NCBI RefSeq assembly: GCF_030733845.1
Contig: NZ_CP132311.1
Location: forward strand, 499,501-563,500
Direction: 5' to 3'
Length of the DNA: 64,000 nt
DNA from: Shinella zoogloeoides
GTDB lineage: Bacteria; Pseudomonadota; Alphaproteobacteria; Rhizobiales; Rhizobiaceae
How positions within the stretch are numbered: position 1 is the stretch's first letter; each line of letters opens with the position of its first letter. The notes beneath the pieces are model-generated. The model did not search any database. It saw nothing but the letters and a program-made list of their open reading frames with translations, and was not told the DNA's origin. Below, piece by piece: positions 7,041 to 15,744 of this stretch. A program made the position numbers and the translations under genes.

Positions 7041-8249
7041 ATGCGTAAGAGTCTCATTGCGTCCACAGCCATCCTGCTCTCTATGGGTACGGCTGCTAGC
7101 GCCGCCGACATATCCGACGGCAAGGTCAAGATCGGCATTCTCAACGACCAATCCGGCGTCTATGCCGATTTCGGTGGCAAGTGGTCCTACGAAGCGGCGA
7201 AGATGGCCGTCGAGGACTACGGCGGCAAGGTGGCCGGTGTACCGGTCGAGGTCGTCACCGCCGACCACCAGAACAAGGCCGACATCGCCTCCAACATCGC
7301 CCGCCAGTGGTACGACACCGAACAGGTCGACAGTATCATGGAGCTGACGTCCTCGTCGGTCGGCCTGGCGGTCCAGGCGCTTTCCAAGGAAAAGAAGAAG
7401 ATCACCATCAACACCGGCGCGGCGACGACCGAGCTGACCGGCAAGCAGTGCAGCCCCTACGGCTTTCATTGGGCTTATGACACCCACTCGCTTGCCGTCG
7501 GTACGGGCGGCGCGCTTGTGAAGCAGGGGGGCGACAGCTGGTTCTTCCTGACGGCCGACTATGCCTTCGGCTATTCGCTGGAGGAGAACACGTCGAACTT
7601 CGTCAAGGAGAATGGCGGCACCATCGCAGGTTCGGTCCGCCATCCGCTCGCCACGACGGACTATTCGTCGTTCCTCCTTCAGGCCCAGTCGTCCGGCGCC
7701 AAGGTCATCGGCCTTGCCAATGCCGGCCTCGACACCGCCAACGCCATCAAGCAGGCAGCCGAGTTCGGCATCGTTGCCGGCGGCCAGCGCCTTGCGGCGC
7801 TTCTCTTCACGCTCGCCGAAGTTCATGGCCTCGGCCTTGAAGCGGCCCAGGGCCTGACGCTCACCGAGGGCTTCTACTGGAACCGCGACGAGGAGTCGGC
7901 AAAGTTCGGCAAGCGCTACTTCGACCGTACCGGCCGCATGCCGAACATGGTCCAGGCGGGCACGTATTCCGCCGTCACCCAGTACCTCAAGGCTATCGAC
8001 AAGGCGGGTACGGACGATGCCGATGCCGTTTCCAAGGCGCTGCACGAAATGCCGGTCAACGACGTCTTCGCCAAGAACGGCACGGTCGCAGCGAACGGCC
8101 GCATGATCCACGACATGTACCTGCTCGAGGTGAAGAAGCCTGGCGAGAGCGATGTCGCATGGGACTATTTCAAGGTCCTGGCGACCATTCCCGGCAAGGA
8201 CGCTTTCATCGATCCGGCCAAGAGCGGCTGCGATCTGGTCAGCCAGTAA
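7041..8249 (+). CDS. livK: Branched-chain amino-acid-type ABC transporter substrate-binding protein
   Basis: A 402-residue periplasmic binding protein of the Peripla_BP_6 (LivK/amide) type. The ATG at 7041 follows ggggaggag and opens a signal peptide with a cleavage site near ASA-A (residues 21-22). Mature features include VKIGILNDQSGVYADFGG and the two-lobed LivK pattern with ITINTGAATTELTGKQC. The longer open frame upstream lacks a ribosome binding site. The first gene of an operon with two ATPases and two permeases (K-G-F-H-M). LivK-like proteins bind amino acids, amides, urea or aromatic acids; the ligand here cannot be read from the sequence. Downstream dehydrogenases hint at an alcohol or amino-alcohol. 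Confidence 0.9.
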   Translation: MRKSLIASTAILLSMGTAASAADISDGKVKIGILNDQSGVYADFGGKWSYEAAKMAVEDYGGKVAGVPVEVVTADHQNKADIASNIARQWYDTEQVDSIMELTSSSVGLAVQALSKEKKKITINTGAATTELTGKQCSPYGFHWAYDTHSLAVGTGGALVKQGGDSWFFLTADYAFGYSLEENTSNFVKENGGTIAGSVRHPLATTDYSSFLLQAQSSGAKVIGLANAGLDTANAIKQAAEFGIVAGGQRLAALLFTLAEVHGLGLEAAQGLTLTEGFYWNRDEESAKFGKRYFDRTGRMPNMVQAGTYSAVTQYLKAIDKAGTDDADAVSKALHEMPVNDVFAKNGTVAANGRMIHDMYLLEVKKPGESDVAWDYFKVLATIPGKDAFIDPAKSGCDLVSQ

Positions 8250-8263
8250 GTCTGGGCTCAAAT

Positions 8264-9046
8264 ATGGCTATGTCTGAACGACAGACGCAGCCGGATCCGC
8301 GGGTGGTACTTTCCGCCCGCGGCCTTCGGCGCGATTTCGGCGGCTTCTCTGCGGTGAAGAACGTCGATCTCGATGTCCATCACGCCCGCGTTCACGCCCT
8401 GATCGGGCCGAACGGTGCCGGCAAGACGACCGTCTTCAACCTTCTGACGAAATTCCTGCAACCGACGGCAGGCACGATTACGCTGCTTGGGACCGACATC
8501 ACAAACATGCCGCCGGACAAGGTCGCCCGCATGGGCCTGGTCCGATCCTTTCAAATTTCCGCGGTCTTCCCGCATCTGACCGTGCTGGACAACGTTCGCG
8601 TGGCGCTGCAACGTCCGAACGGTCTCGCCACGCAGTTCTGGAAGCCGATGGCGTCGCTGAACAGCCTGAACGCCCGCGCCGACGAGCTGATTTCCATGGT
8701 CGGCCTCGACCGGTGGCGCAACGGCGTCGCTGCCGATCTGTCCTACGGCCGCAAGCGTGCGCTGGAGATCGCCACCACGCTGGCGCTCGATCCGAAGGTG
8801 CTGCTGCTGGACGAACCGATGGCCGGCATGGGGCAGGAAGATGTCGGCGTCATCGCCAGCCTCATCACCGAACTTTCCAAGGACCGCGCCATCCTGATGG
8901 TCGAGCACAATCTCACTGTCGTGGCCAACATCTGCCATCACGTCACCGTTCTTCAGCGGGGGGAGATCCTGGCCGAGGGCGACTATGCCGCCGTCAGTCA
9001 GAACGAGCAGGTTCGCGTCGCCTATATGGGCACGGAGGAGGCCTGA
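8264..9046 (+). CDS. livG: ABC transporter ATP-binding protein, LivG type
   Basis: A 260-residue ATPase with Walker A GPNGAGKTT, the long LivG-type insert around NMPPDKVARMGLVRSFQ, an atypical signature LSYGRKRALEI, and Walker B VLLLDEP followed by the LivG-specific MAGMG. Switch histidine in VEHNL. It powers the LivHM permease on the cytoplasmic face of the inner membrane. The start is ATG 8264, 14 bases after the binding-protein gene; ATG 8270 is an alternative, and neither has a strong ribosome binding site, so translational coupling is likely. The stop is one base before the ATG of the next gene. Confidence 0.92.
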   Translation: MAMSERQTQPDPRVVLSARGLRRDFGGFSAVKNVDLDVHHARVHALIGPNGAGKTTVFNLLTKFLQPTAGTITLLGTDITNMPPDKVARMGLVRSFQISAVFPHLTVLDNVRVALQRPNGLATQFWKPMASLNSLNARADELISMVGLDRWRNGVAADLSYGRKRALEIATTLALDPKVLLLDEPMAGMGQEDVGVIASLITELSKDRAILMVEHNLTVVANICHHVTVLQRGEILAEGDYAAVSQNEQVRVAYMGTEEA

Positions 9047-9047
9047 C

Positions 9048-9740
9048 ATGCTAGAGGTCAAGGGCCTTAACAGCTGGTATGGCGAGAGCCACGTCCTGCA
9101 CGGCGTCGACATGACGGTGCGCGAGGGGGAGATGATCACCATTCTGGGCCGCAACGGCGTCGGCAAGTCGACGACGCTGCGCACGATCGTCGGCATCCTG
9201 CGCGAGCGGAAGGGGCAGATCCTTTTCGACGGCAAGGACATGATGAACGTGCCGTTGCACAAGACCGCGCATGCCGGCATCGGATTCGTGCCGGAGGAGC
9301 GCGGCATCTTCGCCACGCTGACTGTAGAAGAAAACCTCATGCTGCCGCCGGTGGTCGCCAAGGGCGGCATGTCGCTCGACGAGATCTACGAGCTCTTCCC
9401 GAATCTTGCCGAACGCCGCACCAGCCCCGGCACCAAGCTGTCCGGGGGCGAGCAGCAGATGTTGGCGATGGCCCGCATCCTGCGCACCGGCGTGAAGATG
9501 CTGCTTCTTGACGAACCGACCGAGGGATTGGCCCCGGTCATCGTGCAGCGCATCGGCGAGGTGCTGAAGAAACTGAAGGAGCGTGGCATGACCGTGTTGC
9601 TGGTCGAGCAGAACTTCCGTTTCGCCAGCAAGATCGCCGACCGCTTCTACCTGATGGACCATGGCCAGATGGTGGCGGATTTCCCGGTGTCGGAACTGCA
9701 CGACCAGATGCCGATGCTCCACAAAGTTCTGGGGGTCTGA
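9048..9740 (+). CDS. livF: ABC transporter ATP-binding protein, LivF type
   Basis: A 230-residue ATPase with Walker A GRNGVGKST, the LivF-typical VPEERGIF, signature LSGGEQQMLAMAR and Walker B MLLLDEPTEGL. Second nucleotide-binding subunit of the heterodimeric motor. The start codon follows the upstream stop by a single base and is preceded by gaggaggcc, a strong ribosome binding site. Part of the livKGFHM operon. Confidence 0.92.
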   Translation: MLEVKGLNSWYGESHVLHGVDMTVREGEMITILGRNGVGKSTTLRTIVGILRERKGQILFDGKDMMNVPLHKTAHAGIGFVPEERGIFATLTVEENLMLPPVVAKGGMSLDEIYELFPNLAERRTSPGTKLSGGEQQMLAMARILRTGVKMLLLDEPTEGLAPVIVQRIGEVLKKLKERGMTVLLVEQNFRFASKIADRFYLMDHGQMVADFPVSELHDQMPMLHKVLGV

Positions 9741-9747
9741 CTGCGCG

Positions 9748-10635
9748 ATGACCATGATTTTCGGAATTCCGGTACAGGCGCTCCTGGGACAATTGCTGAT
9801 CGGCCTGATCAACGGTTCGTTCTATGCGCTTTTGAGCCTCGGGCTCGCCGTCATCTTCGGCCTGCTTCGCGTGATCAATTTCGCCCACGGCGCGCAATAC
9901 ATGCTGGGCGCCTTCGTCGCGTTCCTGCTGCTGCAGTATTTCGCAGTCGGCTACTGGGCCGCCCTCATTCTCGCGCCCGTCATCGTCGGGCTCCTCGGCG
10001 CGGTCGTTGAACGCACCATGCTGAGCCGCCTCTACAATCTCGATCCGCTCTACGGCCTGCTCTTCACCTTCGGCCTGGCGCTGACGATCGAGGGAACCTT
10101 CCGCTATCTCTTCGGCGCTTCCGGCCAGCCCTACGCGGCGCCGCCTTTGCTTGCGGGCGGCACCAACCTCGGCTTCATGTTCCTGCCGAACTATCGCGGC
10201 TGGGTCGTCGTCGTCTCGCTGCTCGCCTGCCTGGGAACCTGGCTGTTGATCGAGAAGACCAAGCTCGGCTCCTACTTGCGCGCGGCGACGGAGAACCCCG
10301 TCCTTGTCCAGGCTTTCGGCGTCAACGTGCCGCTGCTCCTGACCTTTACCTATGCGCTCGGCGCGGGGTTGGCGGCCTTCGCCGGCGTGCTGGCGGCGCC
10401 GGTCTACCAGGTCTCGCCGCTGATGGGCACCAATCTCATCATCGTCGTCTTCGCGGTGGTCGTCGTCGGCGGCATGGGATCCATCATGGGGGCGATCGTC
10501 ACAGGCTACATGCTCGGTATTGCCGAGGGCCTAACCAAGGTCTTCTATCCGGAGGCCTCCAACATCGTTATCTTTGTGATCATGGCGATCGTACTTCTGC
10601 TGCGCCCCGCCGGCCTGTTCGGAAGGGATGCGTGA
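9748..10635 (+). CDS. livH: ABC transporter permease, LivH type
   Basis: A 295-residue polytopic protein with about eight membrane segments. It contains the LivH signature region ALGLAVIFGLLRVINFAHG-like text near residues 30-50 and the cytoplasmic coupling motif (RAATENPVLVQAFG). It starts seven bases after livF and forms the inner-membrane channel with the LivM-type protein that overlaps or abuts its 3' end. Confidence 0.9.
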   Translation: MTMIFGIPVQALLGQLLIGLINGSFYALLSLGLAVIFGLLRVINFAHGAQYMLGAFVAFLLLQYFAVGYWAALILAPVIVGLLGAVVERTMLSRLYNLDPLYGLLFTFGLALTIEGTFRYLFGASGQPYAAPPLLAGGTNLGFMFLPNYRGWVVVVSLLACLGTWLLIEKTKLGSYLRAATENPVLVQAFGVNVPLLLTFTYALGAGLAAFAGVLAAPVYQVSPLMGTNLIIVVFAVVVVGGMGSIMGAIVTGYMLGIAEGLTKVFYPEASNIVIFVIMAIVLLLRPAGLFGRDA

Positions 10636-10636
10636 C

Positions 10637-11620
10637 ATGGTGGAGCTTTCTGAAAAAATGGCGACGAATGTCCAGCCGGAGCGCAATGCCTCCATGATCC
10701 AGGTCGGCTTGCTGGTTGTGGCTGTGGGCTGCCTGGCCGCGGCCCCGCTGTTCCTCTACCCGATCTTCCTGATGAAGCTCTTGTGCTTTGCGCTGTTCGC
10801 CTGCGCCTTCAATCTGCTGCTCGGCTATACCGGGTTGCTCTCCTTCGGCCACGCCACCTTCTTCGGCGGCGCGGCCTATTTCACCGCGCATGCGATGAAG
10901 GAATGGGGCGTCACCCCCGAGGCCGGCATTCTCATCGGCGTCGCGGGCGCGGCGCTGCTCGGCCTGGTGGTCGGGTTCTTCGCCATCCGCCGGCAGGGCA
11001 TCTATTTCGCGATGATCACGCTGGCGCTCGGGCAGATGTTCTACTTCTTCTGCCTTCAGGCGGCCTTCACGCATGGCGAGGACGGCATCCAGTCGGTGCC
11101 GCGCGGCCATCTGTTCGGCCTGATCGACCTCAGCCGGCCGACCAACATGTACTACTTTGTCCTGGTCGCCTTCCTGATCGGCATGGCGATCATCTGGCGC
11201 TTCATCAACTCGCCTTTCGGCATGATCTTGAAGTCTATTCGGGAGAACGAGCAGCGCGCGATCTCGCTCGGCTATTCGGTTGGCAACTACAAGCTCGGCG
11301 CCTTCGTCATGTCGGCCGCGCTCACGGGGCTTGCCGGCGGTCTCAAGGCGCTGGTGTTCCAGTTCGCCACGCTCACCGATGTCGGCTGGCAGATGTCGGG
11401 CGAAGTGATCCTGATGACGCTGCTCGGCGGCATCGGCACGATGATCGGACCGGTCGTCGGCGCCGGCCTGGTCGTAACGTTGCAGAATTACCTCGCCACT
11501 TCCGACTTCCCGGTCACGATCGTCACCGGCATCGTCTTCATGGTCTGCGTGTTGCTTTTCCGCCGCGGCATCGTGGGAGAGTTCTACGCCTCGCGACTGG
11601 GCAAGAAGCTCGGCTTCTAG
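10637..11620 (+). CDS. livM: ABC transporter permease, LivM type
   Basis: A 327-residue inner-membrane permease with about nine hydrophobic segments and LivM-type text: NLLLGYTGLLSFGHATFFG and the coupling helix IRENEQRAISLGYSV. ATG 10637 is preferred because ggaaggg lies about nine bases upstream. ATG 10628 (three codons earlier) overlaps the end of livH and has its ribosome binding site too close. Last transporter gene; the GMC dehydrogenase follows 108 bases later on the same strand. Confidence 0.9.
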   Translation: MVELSEKMATNVQPERNASMIQVGLLVVAVGCLAAAPLFLYPIFLMKLLCFALFACAFNLLLGYTGLLSFGHATFFGGAAYFTAHAMKEWGVTPEAGILIGVAGAALLGLVVGFFAIRRQGIYFAMITLALGQMFYFFCLQAAFTHGEDGIQSVPRGHLFGLIDLSRPTNMYYFVLVAFLIGMAIIWRFINSPFGMILKSIRENEQRAISLGYSVGNYKLGAFVMSAALTGLAGGLKALVFQFATLTDVGWQMSGEVILMTLLGGIGTMIGPVVGAGLVVTLQNYLATSDFPVTIVTGIVFMVCVLLFRRGIVGEFYASRLGKKLGF

Positions 11621-11728
11621 GCGAACCCTCTGGGATAGGGTGCCGGAAGCCGGCTCCCAAGAAATGGAACGGAGACACCCCCTGCGGCGCCGAACGGCAC
11701 GCCGGAAGGACCCTGCTTGGAGTTCGAC

Positions 11729-13321
11729 ATGGAACAGTTCGACTACATCATCGTGGGTGCCGGCAGCGCCGGCTGCGTTCTGGCCAACCGGCTGTCGGCG
11801 AAGCCCGGCAATCGCGTGCTGCTGCTGGAAGCCGGTGGAAGCGACAACTATCACTGGATCCACATTCCCGTCGGCTATCTCTATTGCATCAACAACCCGC
11901 GCACCGACTGGTGCTTTTCCACCGACAAGGAAGCGGGCCTCAACGGCCGGGCGCTGAACTATCCGCGCGGAAAAGTGCTCGGTGGATGCTCGTCGATCAA
12001 CGGCATGATCTACATGCGCGGCCAGTCGCGCGATTACGACCTGTGGCGCCAGCTTGGTTGCACCGGCTGGGGGTGGGACGACGTGCTGCCGCACTTCCGC
12101 AAGTCGGAGGATTTCTACAAGGGGCCGAGCGACATGCACGGCGAAGGCGGAGAATGGCGCGTGGAGAGGGCGCGCGTGCGCTGGGCCGTGCTCGACGCCT
12201 TCCAGAAGGCGGCGAGCGAGGCCGGCATACCCGAGACCGAGGACTTCAATCGCGGCGACAATGAAGGGTCCGGCTATTTCGACGTCAATCAGCGTTCGGG
12301 CATCCGCTGGAACACGTCCAAGGCCTTCCTGAAACCGGCACGCAACCGGCCCAATCTGACCATCCTCACCAAGGCGCATGCGCGGCGCCTGATTGTCGAA
12401 GGCGGTGACGTCAGGGGCGTCGAATTCCAGCACCAGGGTATCGCAAAACGGGCGTATGCGGCCCGGGAGACCGTGCTTTGCGCCGGCGCGATCGGCTCCC
12501 CTCATCTCCTCGAACTCTCCGGCATTGGCCAGGGCGATGTCCTGAAGAATGCAGGCATAGAGGTCACAAAGGATGTGCGCGGCGTTGGCGAAAACCTGCA
12601 GGACCATCTGCAGCTTCGACTGGTCTATAAGGTCACCGGCGTGCCGACATTGAACGAGAAGGCAAGCACGCTGCTCGGCAAGGCGTCGATCGGGCTCGAA
12701 TATCTGGTGAAGCGCTCCGGCCCCATGGCGATGGCGCCGAGCCAGCTCGGCATCTTCACTCGCTCCGGGCCGGACAAGGAGACGCCCGACCTGCAATATC
12801 ACATCCAGCCGGTATCGCTTGAGAAGTTCGGCGAAGGCGTCCATCCGTTCCCGGCGATGACTGCGAGCGTCTGCAATCTGCGCCCCGACAGCCGCGGCAC
12901 GGTCCATGTCAAAGGGCCTGACTTTGCCATGCAGCCGCAAATCCGCCCGAACTATCTCAGCGAACAGAGCGATCGTGACGTGGCCGTCAGCGCAATCCGC
13001 CTGACCCGCCGCATTGCGCGGCAGCCTTCCTTCGCCCGCTTCAAGCCGGTCGAATACAAGCCCGGCCTCTCCTTCGAGACCGACGCGGACCTCGAAAGAG
13101 CGGCGGGCGACATCGGCACGACGATCTTTCATCCGGCCGGCACCTGCAGGATGGGTGCCGATCCGGAAAGTGTCGTCGATCCGCAATTGAAGCTGCGGGC
13201 GCTCGGCAGGCTTCGCATCGCCGATGCCTCCGTCATGCCGCGCATCACCTCCGGCAACACCAATTCGCCGACGATCATGATCGCGGAGAAAGCCGCCGCC
13301 ATGATCCTGGCCGAGAGGTGA
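11729..13321 (+). CDS. GMC-family FAD-dependent alcohol dehydrogenase
   Basis: A 530-residue GMC oxidoreductase, the usual length for choline-dehydrogenase-like proteins. The N-terminal dinucleotide fold reads DYIIVGAGSAGCVLANRL. GMC signature 1 is in the region NYPRGKVLGGCSSINGM and signature 2 near GAIGSPHLLELSGIG. The C-terminal active site is HPAGTCRMG (catalytic His) with ITSGNTNSP (second His replaced by Asn, a common GMC variant). It lacks a signal peptide. ATG 11729 follows ggag by six bases. It oxidises an alcohol to an aldehyde or ketone; choline is only one possibility. It lies between the transporter and a hydroxyacid dehydrogenase, so it probably acts on the imported compound. 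Confidence 0.88.
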   Translation: MEQFDYIIVGAGSAGCVLANRLSAKPGNRVLLLEAGGSDNYHWIHIPVGYLYCINNPRTDWCFSTDKEAGLNGRALNYPRGKVLGGCSSINGMIYMRGQSRDYDLWRQLGCTGWGWDDVLPHFRKSEDFYKGPSDMHGEGGEWRVERARVRWAVLDAFQKAASEAGIPETEDFNRGDNEGSGYFDVNQRSGIRWNTSKAFLKPARNRPNLTILTKAHARRLIVEGGDVRGVEFQHQGIAKRAYAARETVLCAGAIGSPHLLELSGIGQGDVLKNAGIEVTKDVRGVGENLQDHLQLRLVYKVTGVPTLNEKASTLLGKASIGLEYLVKRSGPMAMAPSQLGIFTRSGPDKETPDLQYHIQPVSLEKFGEGVHPFPAMTASVCNLRPDSRGTVHVKGPDFAMQPQIRPNYLSEQSDRDVAVSAIRLTRRIARQPSFARFKPVEYKPGLSFETDADLERAAGDIGTTIFHPAGTCRMGADPESVVDPQLKLRALGRLRIADASVMPRITSGNTNSPTIMIAEKAAAMILAER

Positions 13322-13389
13322 GGCCGGCGATTTCCGCGCTGGCCGTGCTCGCTCCGCAATAACACACATGCCACGAAGGACTGTCAGAA

Positions 13390-14268
13390 ATGGCGTACAT
13401 CGCATTCATCGGACTGGGCAATATGGGCGGCCCCATGGCTGCAAATCTTGTCAAGGCCGGGCATCGGGTTTCCGGGTTCGACCTTTCCGAAACCTCGCTC
13501 GCTGCCGCTGCGCTGACCGGCGTCGATCCGGTCACCACCCTGACCGAGGCCGTGACGGGGGCGGAGATCGTGATCACCATGCTGCCGAAGGGCGAGCATG
13601 TCGTTGCCGTTTGGGAGACGCTGGCAGGCGTGGTTAGCGCGGGAACCCTCCAGATTGACTGCTCGACCGTGGATGTCGAGAGCGCGCGCAAGGTCCATGG
13701 CATCGCCCAGGCGGCCGGGTGCCTCTCGCTGGACGCACCGGTTTCCGGCGGCACGGGCGGTGCGGCCGCCGGGACGCTCACCTTCATGGCCGGCGGCTCG
13801 GCCGAAGCTTTCGCCGCCGCAAGGCCGTTCCTGGAGGCGATGGGCAGGAAGATCGTGCATTGCGGGGCGGACGGCGCCGGCCAGGCGGCGAAGATCTGCA
13901 ACAACATGATCCTCGGCATCTCCATGATCGGCGTCAGCGAGGCCTTTGCGCTGGGTGAAAGGCTTGGCCTTTCCCATCAGGCTCTGTTCGACGTGGCTTC
14001 GGCATCTTCCGGCCAATGCTGGTCGCTGACCTCCTATTGCCCTGTCCCCGGTCCCGTTCCGTCCTCGCCCGCCAACCACGAATACAAGCCCGGCTTTGCC
14101 GTTGCCCTGATGTTGAAGGATCTCCTGCTTTCCCAGGAGGTTGCCGATGCGTGTGGGGCCACGACGCCGCTCGGCGCGGCCGCGGCCGAATTGTACAGAA
14201 CCTTCGAAATGGAGGGGAACGGCGGCCGGGATTTCTCCGCCATCATCGAGATGCTGCGGCGACAATAG
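13390..14268 (+). CDS. 3-hydroxyisobutyrate dehydrogenase-like beta-hydroxyacid dehydrogenase
   Basis: A 292-residue NAD(P)-dependent enzyme of the beta-hydroxyacid dehydrogenase family. It shows the dinucleotide fold FIGLGNMGGPMAANLVKAGH, the substrate-binding DAPVSGGTGGAAAGTLTFM, and the catalytic-lysine helix GAGQAAKICNNM. It oxidises short 3-hydroxyacids such as 3-hydroxyisobutyrate (valine breakdown) or tartronate. It follows the GMC enzyme by 68 bases on the same strand, so both probably belong to one catabolic unit with the transporter. Substrate assignment is inferential. Confidence 0.88.
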   Translation: MAYIAFIGLGNMGGPMAANLVKAGHRVSGFDLSETSLAAAALTGVDPVTTLTEAVTGAEIVITMLPKGEHVVAVWETLAGVVSAGTLQIDCSTVDVESARKVHGIAQAAGCLSLDAPVSGGTGGAAAGTLTFMAGGSAEAFAAARPFLEAMGRKIVHCGADGAGQAAKICNNMILGISMIGVSEAFALGERLGLSHQALFDVASASSGQCWSLTSYCPVPGPVPSSPANHEYKPGFAVALMLKDLLLSQEVADACGATTPLGAAAAELYRTFEMEGNGGRDFSAIIEMLRRQ

Positions 14269-14357
14269 GAGCGTCGGGGCGTTCGATGTCGGATAGCGCG
14301 AGCGTCACTCGTCCTTTGCGCATCGAGACATCTTGCAATTGTCGAAGAGAACGAGAG

Positions 14358-14591
14358 ATGGAACTCAATCGGCGTGAAACACTCGGATTGCTGGACGCTT
14401 CGGGCGCGGCGATGATGCTGCCGGAGGCCGCGCGGACCATCGGCTGGAGCGGCGGCTTCGGCACCAAGTGGCAAAGCGATCCGGCAAAGCGGCTGACGAC
14501 GATCCTCCTGACCCAGCGCATGTTCGACGGCCCCAAGCCGGTGGCGATCTTCAACCGGTTCGAGCAGGATGCAAGGGCATTGGCCGGCTGA
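14358..14591 (+). pseudogene. Internally deleted relic of a class C beta-lactamase-like serine hydrolase
   Basis: A 77-residue frame starts at ATG 14358 with MELNRRETLGLLDASGAAM, a leader of twin-arginine or secreted-hydrolase style. It jumps at residue about 28 into the C-terminal end of a beta-lactamase/EstB-type hydrolase: GWSGGFGTKWQSDP, LTTILLTQRMF, KPVAIFNRFEQDA. The last stretch corresponds to the family's G-W-GG-GT-W...DP...ILLTQR tail. The catalytic SxxK and YxN parts are absent, so about 300 residues were lost in frame. Probably not functional. Downstream is a convergent ornithine cyclodeaminase gene. Confidence 0.65.
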
Positions 14592-14654
14592 GCAGGCGGC
14601 CGCGTCCGCCCGGCTTTGTGCGTCGAAGCCGGGCGGAAATGCGTTCTGACTGCG

Positions 14655-15716
14655 TTACGCCGCCGCCATCTTCGCTTCGCAGCGCAGCAGCATGCCGTAG
14701 AGATCGCGGGGCTCGTCGGGGTCGGCGAGGAGGTCGAGCTCGGTGAACATCTCGAACTGCGCGATCTTCTCGCGCACGTAGCGCAGGGCCGAGAAGTCCT
14801 CGATGGCGAAGCCCACACCGTCGAACAGCGTGATCTGGTCGGCGCTCCTGCGGCCTTCCGTCTCGCCGGTCATGACCTGCCAGAGTTCGATGACGGGATG
14901 TTCGGCCGGCAATTGCTGGATTTCGCCTTCGATGCGCGTCTGCGGCGGATATTCGACGAAGATGTCCGAGCGCAGCAGGATGTCCTTGCTGAGTTCGGTC
15001 TTGCCGGGGCAGTCGCCGCCCACCGCGTTGATGTGCACGCCGGGGCCGACATGGTTGTCGGAGAGGATCGTCGCATATTGCTTGTCGGCGGTGACGGTGG
15101 TGATGATGTCGGCGCCCTCGACGGCCTCCTCGACGGAGGAGCACTCCACGATGGTGAAGCCGAGGCCGGCGAGGTTCTTCGCGCATTTGTGGATCGCCGC
15201 TGCGTCGATATCGTAGAGGCGGAGCTTGTCGATCCCGAGAAGCGACTTGAAGGCGCGGGCCTGGAATTCGCTCTGCGCGCCGTTGCCGATGATCGCCATC
15301 GTACGGGCGTTCGGGCGGGCGAGGTATTTCGCCGCGACTGCCGAGGTCGCCGCGGTGCGCAGCGCGGTCAGGATCGTCATCTCGGTCAGGAGCATCGGGT
15401 AGCCGTTGCCGACATCCGAGAGCACGCCGAAGGCCGTCACGGTCTGCCGGCCGTCGCGTGTGTTCTTCGGATGGCCGTTGACATATTTGAAGCCGTAGAG
15501 CGTTCCGTCGCTCGTCGGCATCAGCTCGATAACGCCTTCCTGTGAATGGGAGGCGACGCGCGGGGTCTTGTCGAAGACCGGCCAGCGGCGGAAGTCCTCT
15601 TCGATCGTCGCCGCCAGTTCCGTCAGGAACCGGTCGATGCCGACCTTCAGCACCAGCTTCATCATGTGGTCGACGCTGACGAACGGCACCACGTTCAATT
15701 TCGGTTCAGTGTTCAT
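14655..15716 (-). CDS. ocd: Ornithine cyclodeaminase
   Basis: A 353-residue member of the ornithine cyclodeaminase / mu-crystallin family. It converts L-ornithine to L-proline and ammonia with bound NAD. Evidence includes the substrate region KYVNGHPKNTRDGRQTV, the NAD fold MAIIGNGAQSEFQARAF, and NAVGGDCPGKTELS with the catalytic aspartate. ATG 15716 is seven bases after GGAGG. It lies 28 bases downstream of the arginase gene on the same strand, so the two form an arginine-to-proline route: arginase gives ornithine, Ocd gives proline. Confidence 0.93.
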   Translation of the reverse strand: MNTEPKLNVVPFVSVDHMMKLVLKVGIDRFLTELAATIEEDFRRWPVFDKTPRVASHSQEGVIELMPTSDGTLYGFKYVNGHPKNTRDGRQTVTAFGVLSDVGNGYPMLLTEMTILTALRTAATSAVAAKYLARPNARTMAIIGNGAQSEFQARAFKSLLGIDKLRLYDIDAAAIHKCAKNLAGLGFTIVECSSVEEAVEGADIITTVTADKQYATILSDNHVGPGVHINAVGGDCPGKTELSKDILLRSDIFVEYPPQTRIEGEIQQLPAEHPVIELWQVMTGETEGRRSADQITLFDGVGFAIEDFSALRYVREKIAQFEMFTELDLLADPDEPRDLYGMLLRCEAKMAAA

Positions 15717-15744
15717 TTTCCCTCCAACCAAAGAACAGCCGTAC

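Noticed and set aside
10580..13405. Very long open frame on the minus strand opposite livM and the GMC dehydrogenase
   Set aside because: Its translation is low-complexity, Arg/His/Asp-rich and without domains, while the plus strand encodes recognisable proteins throughout. It is a shadow caused by high GC at third positions.
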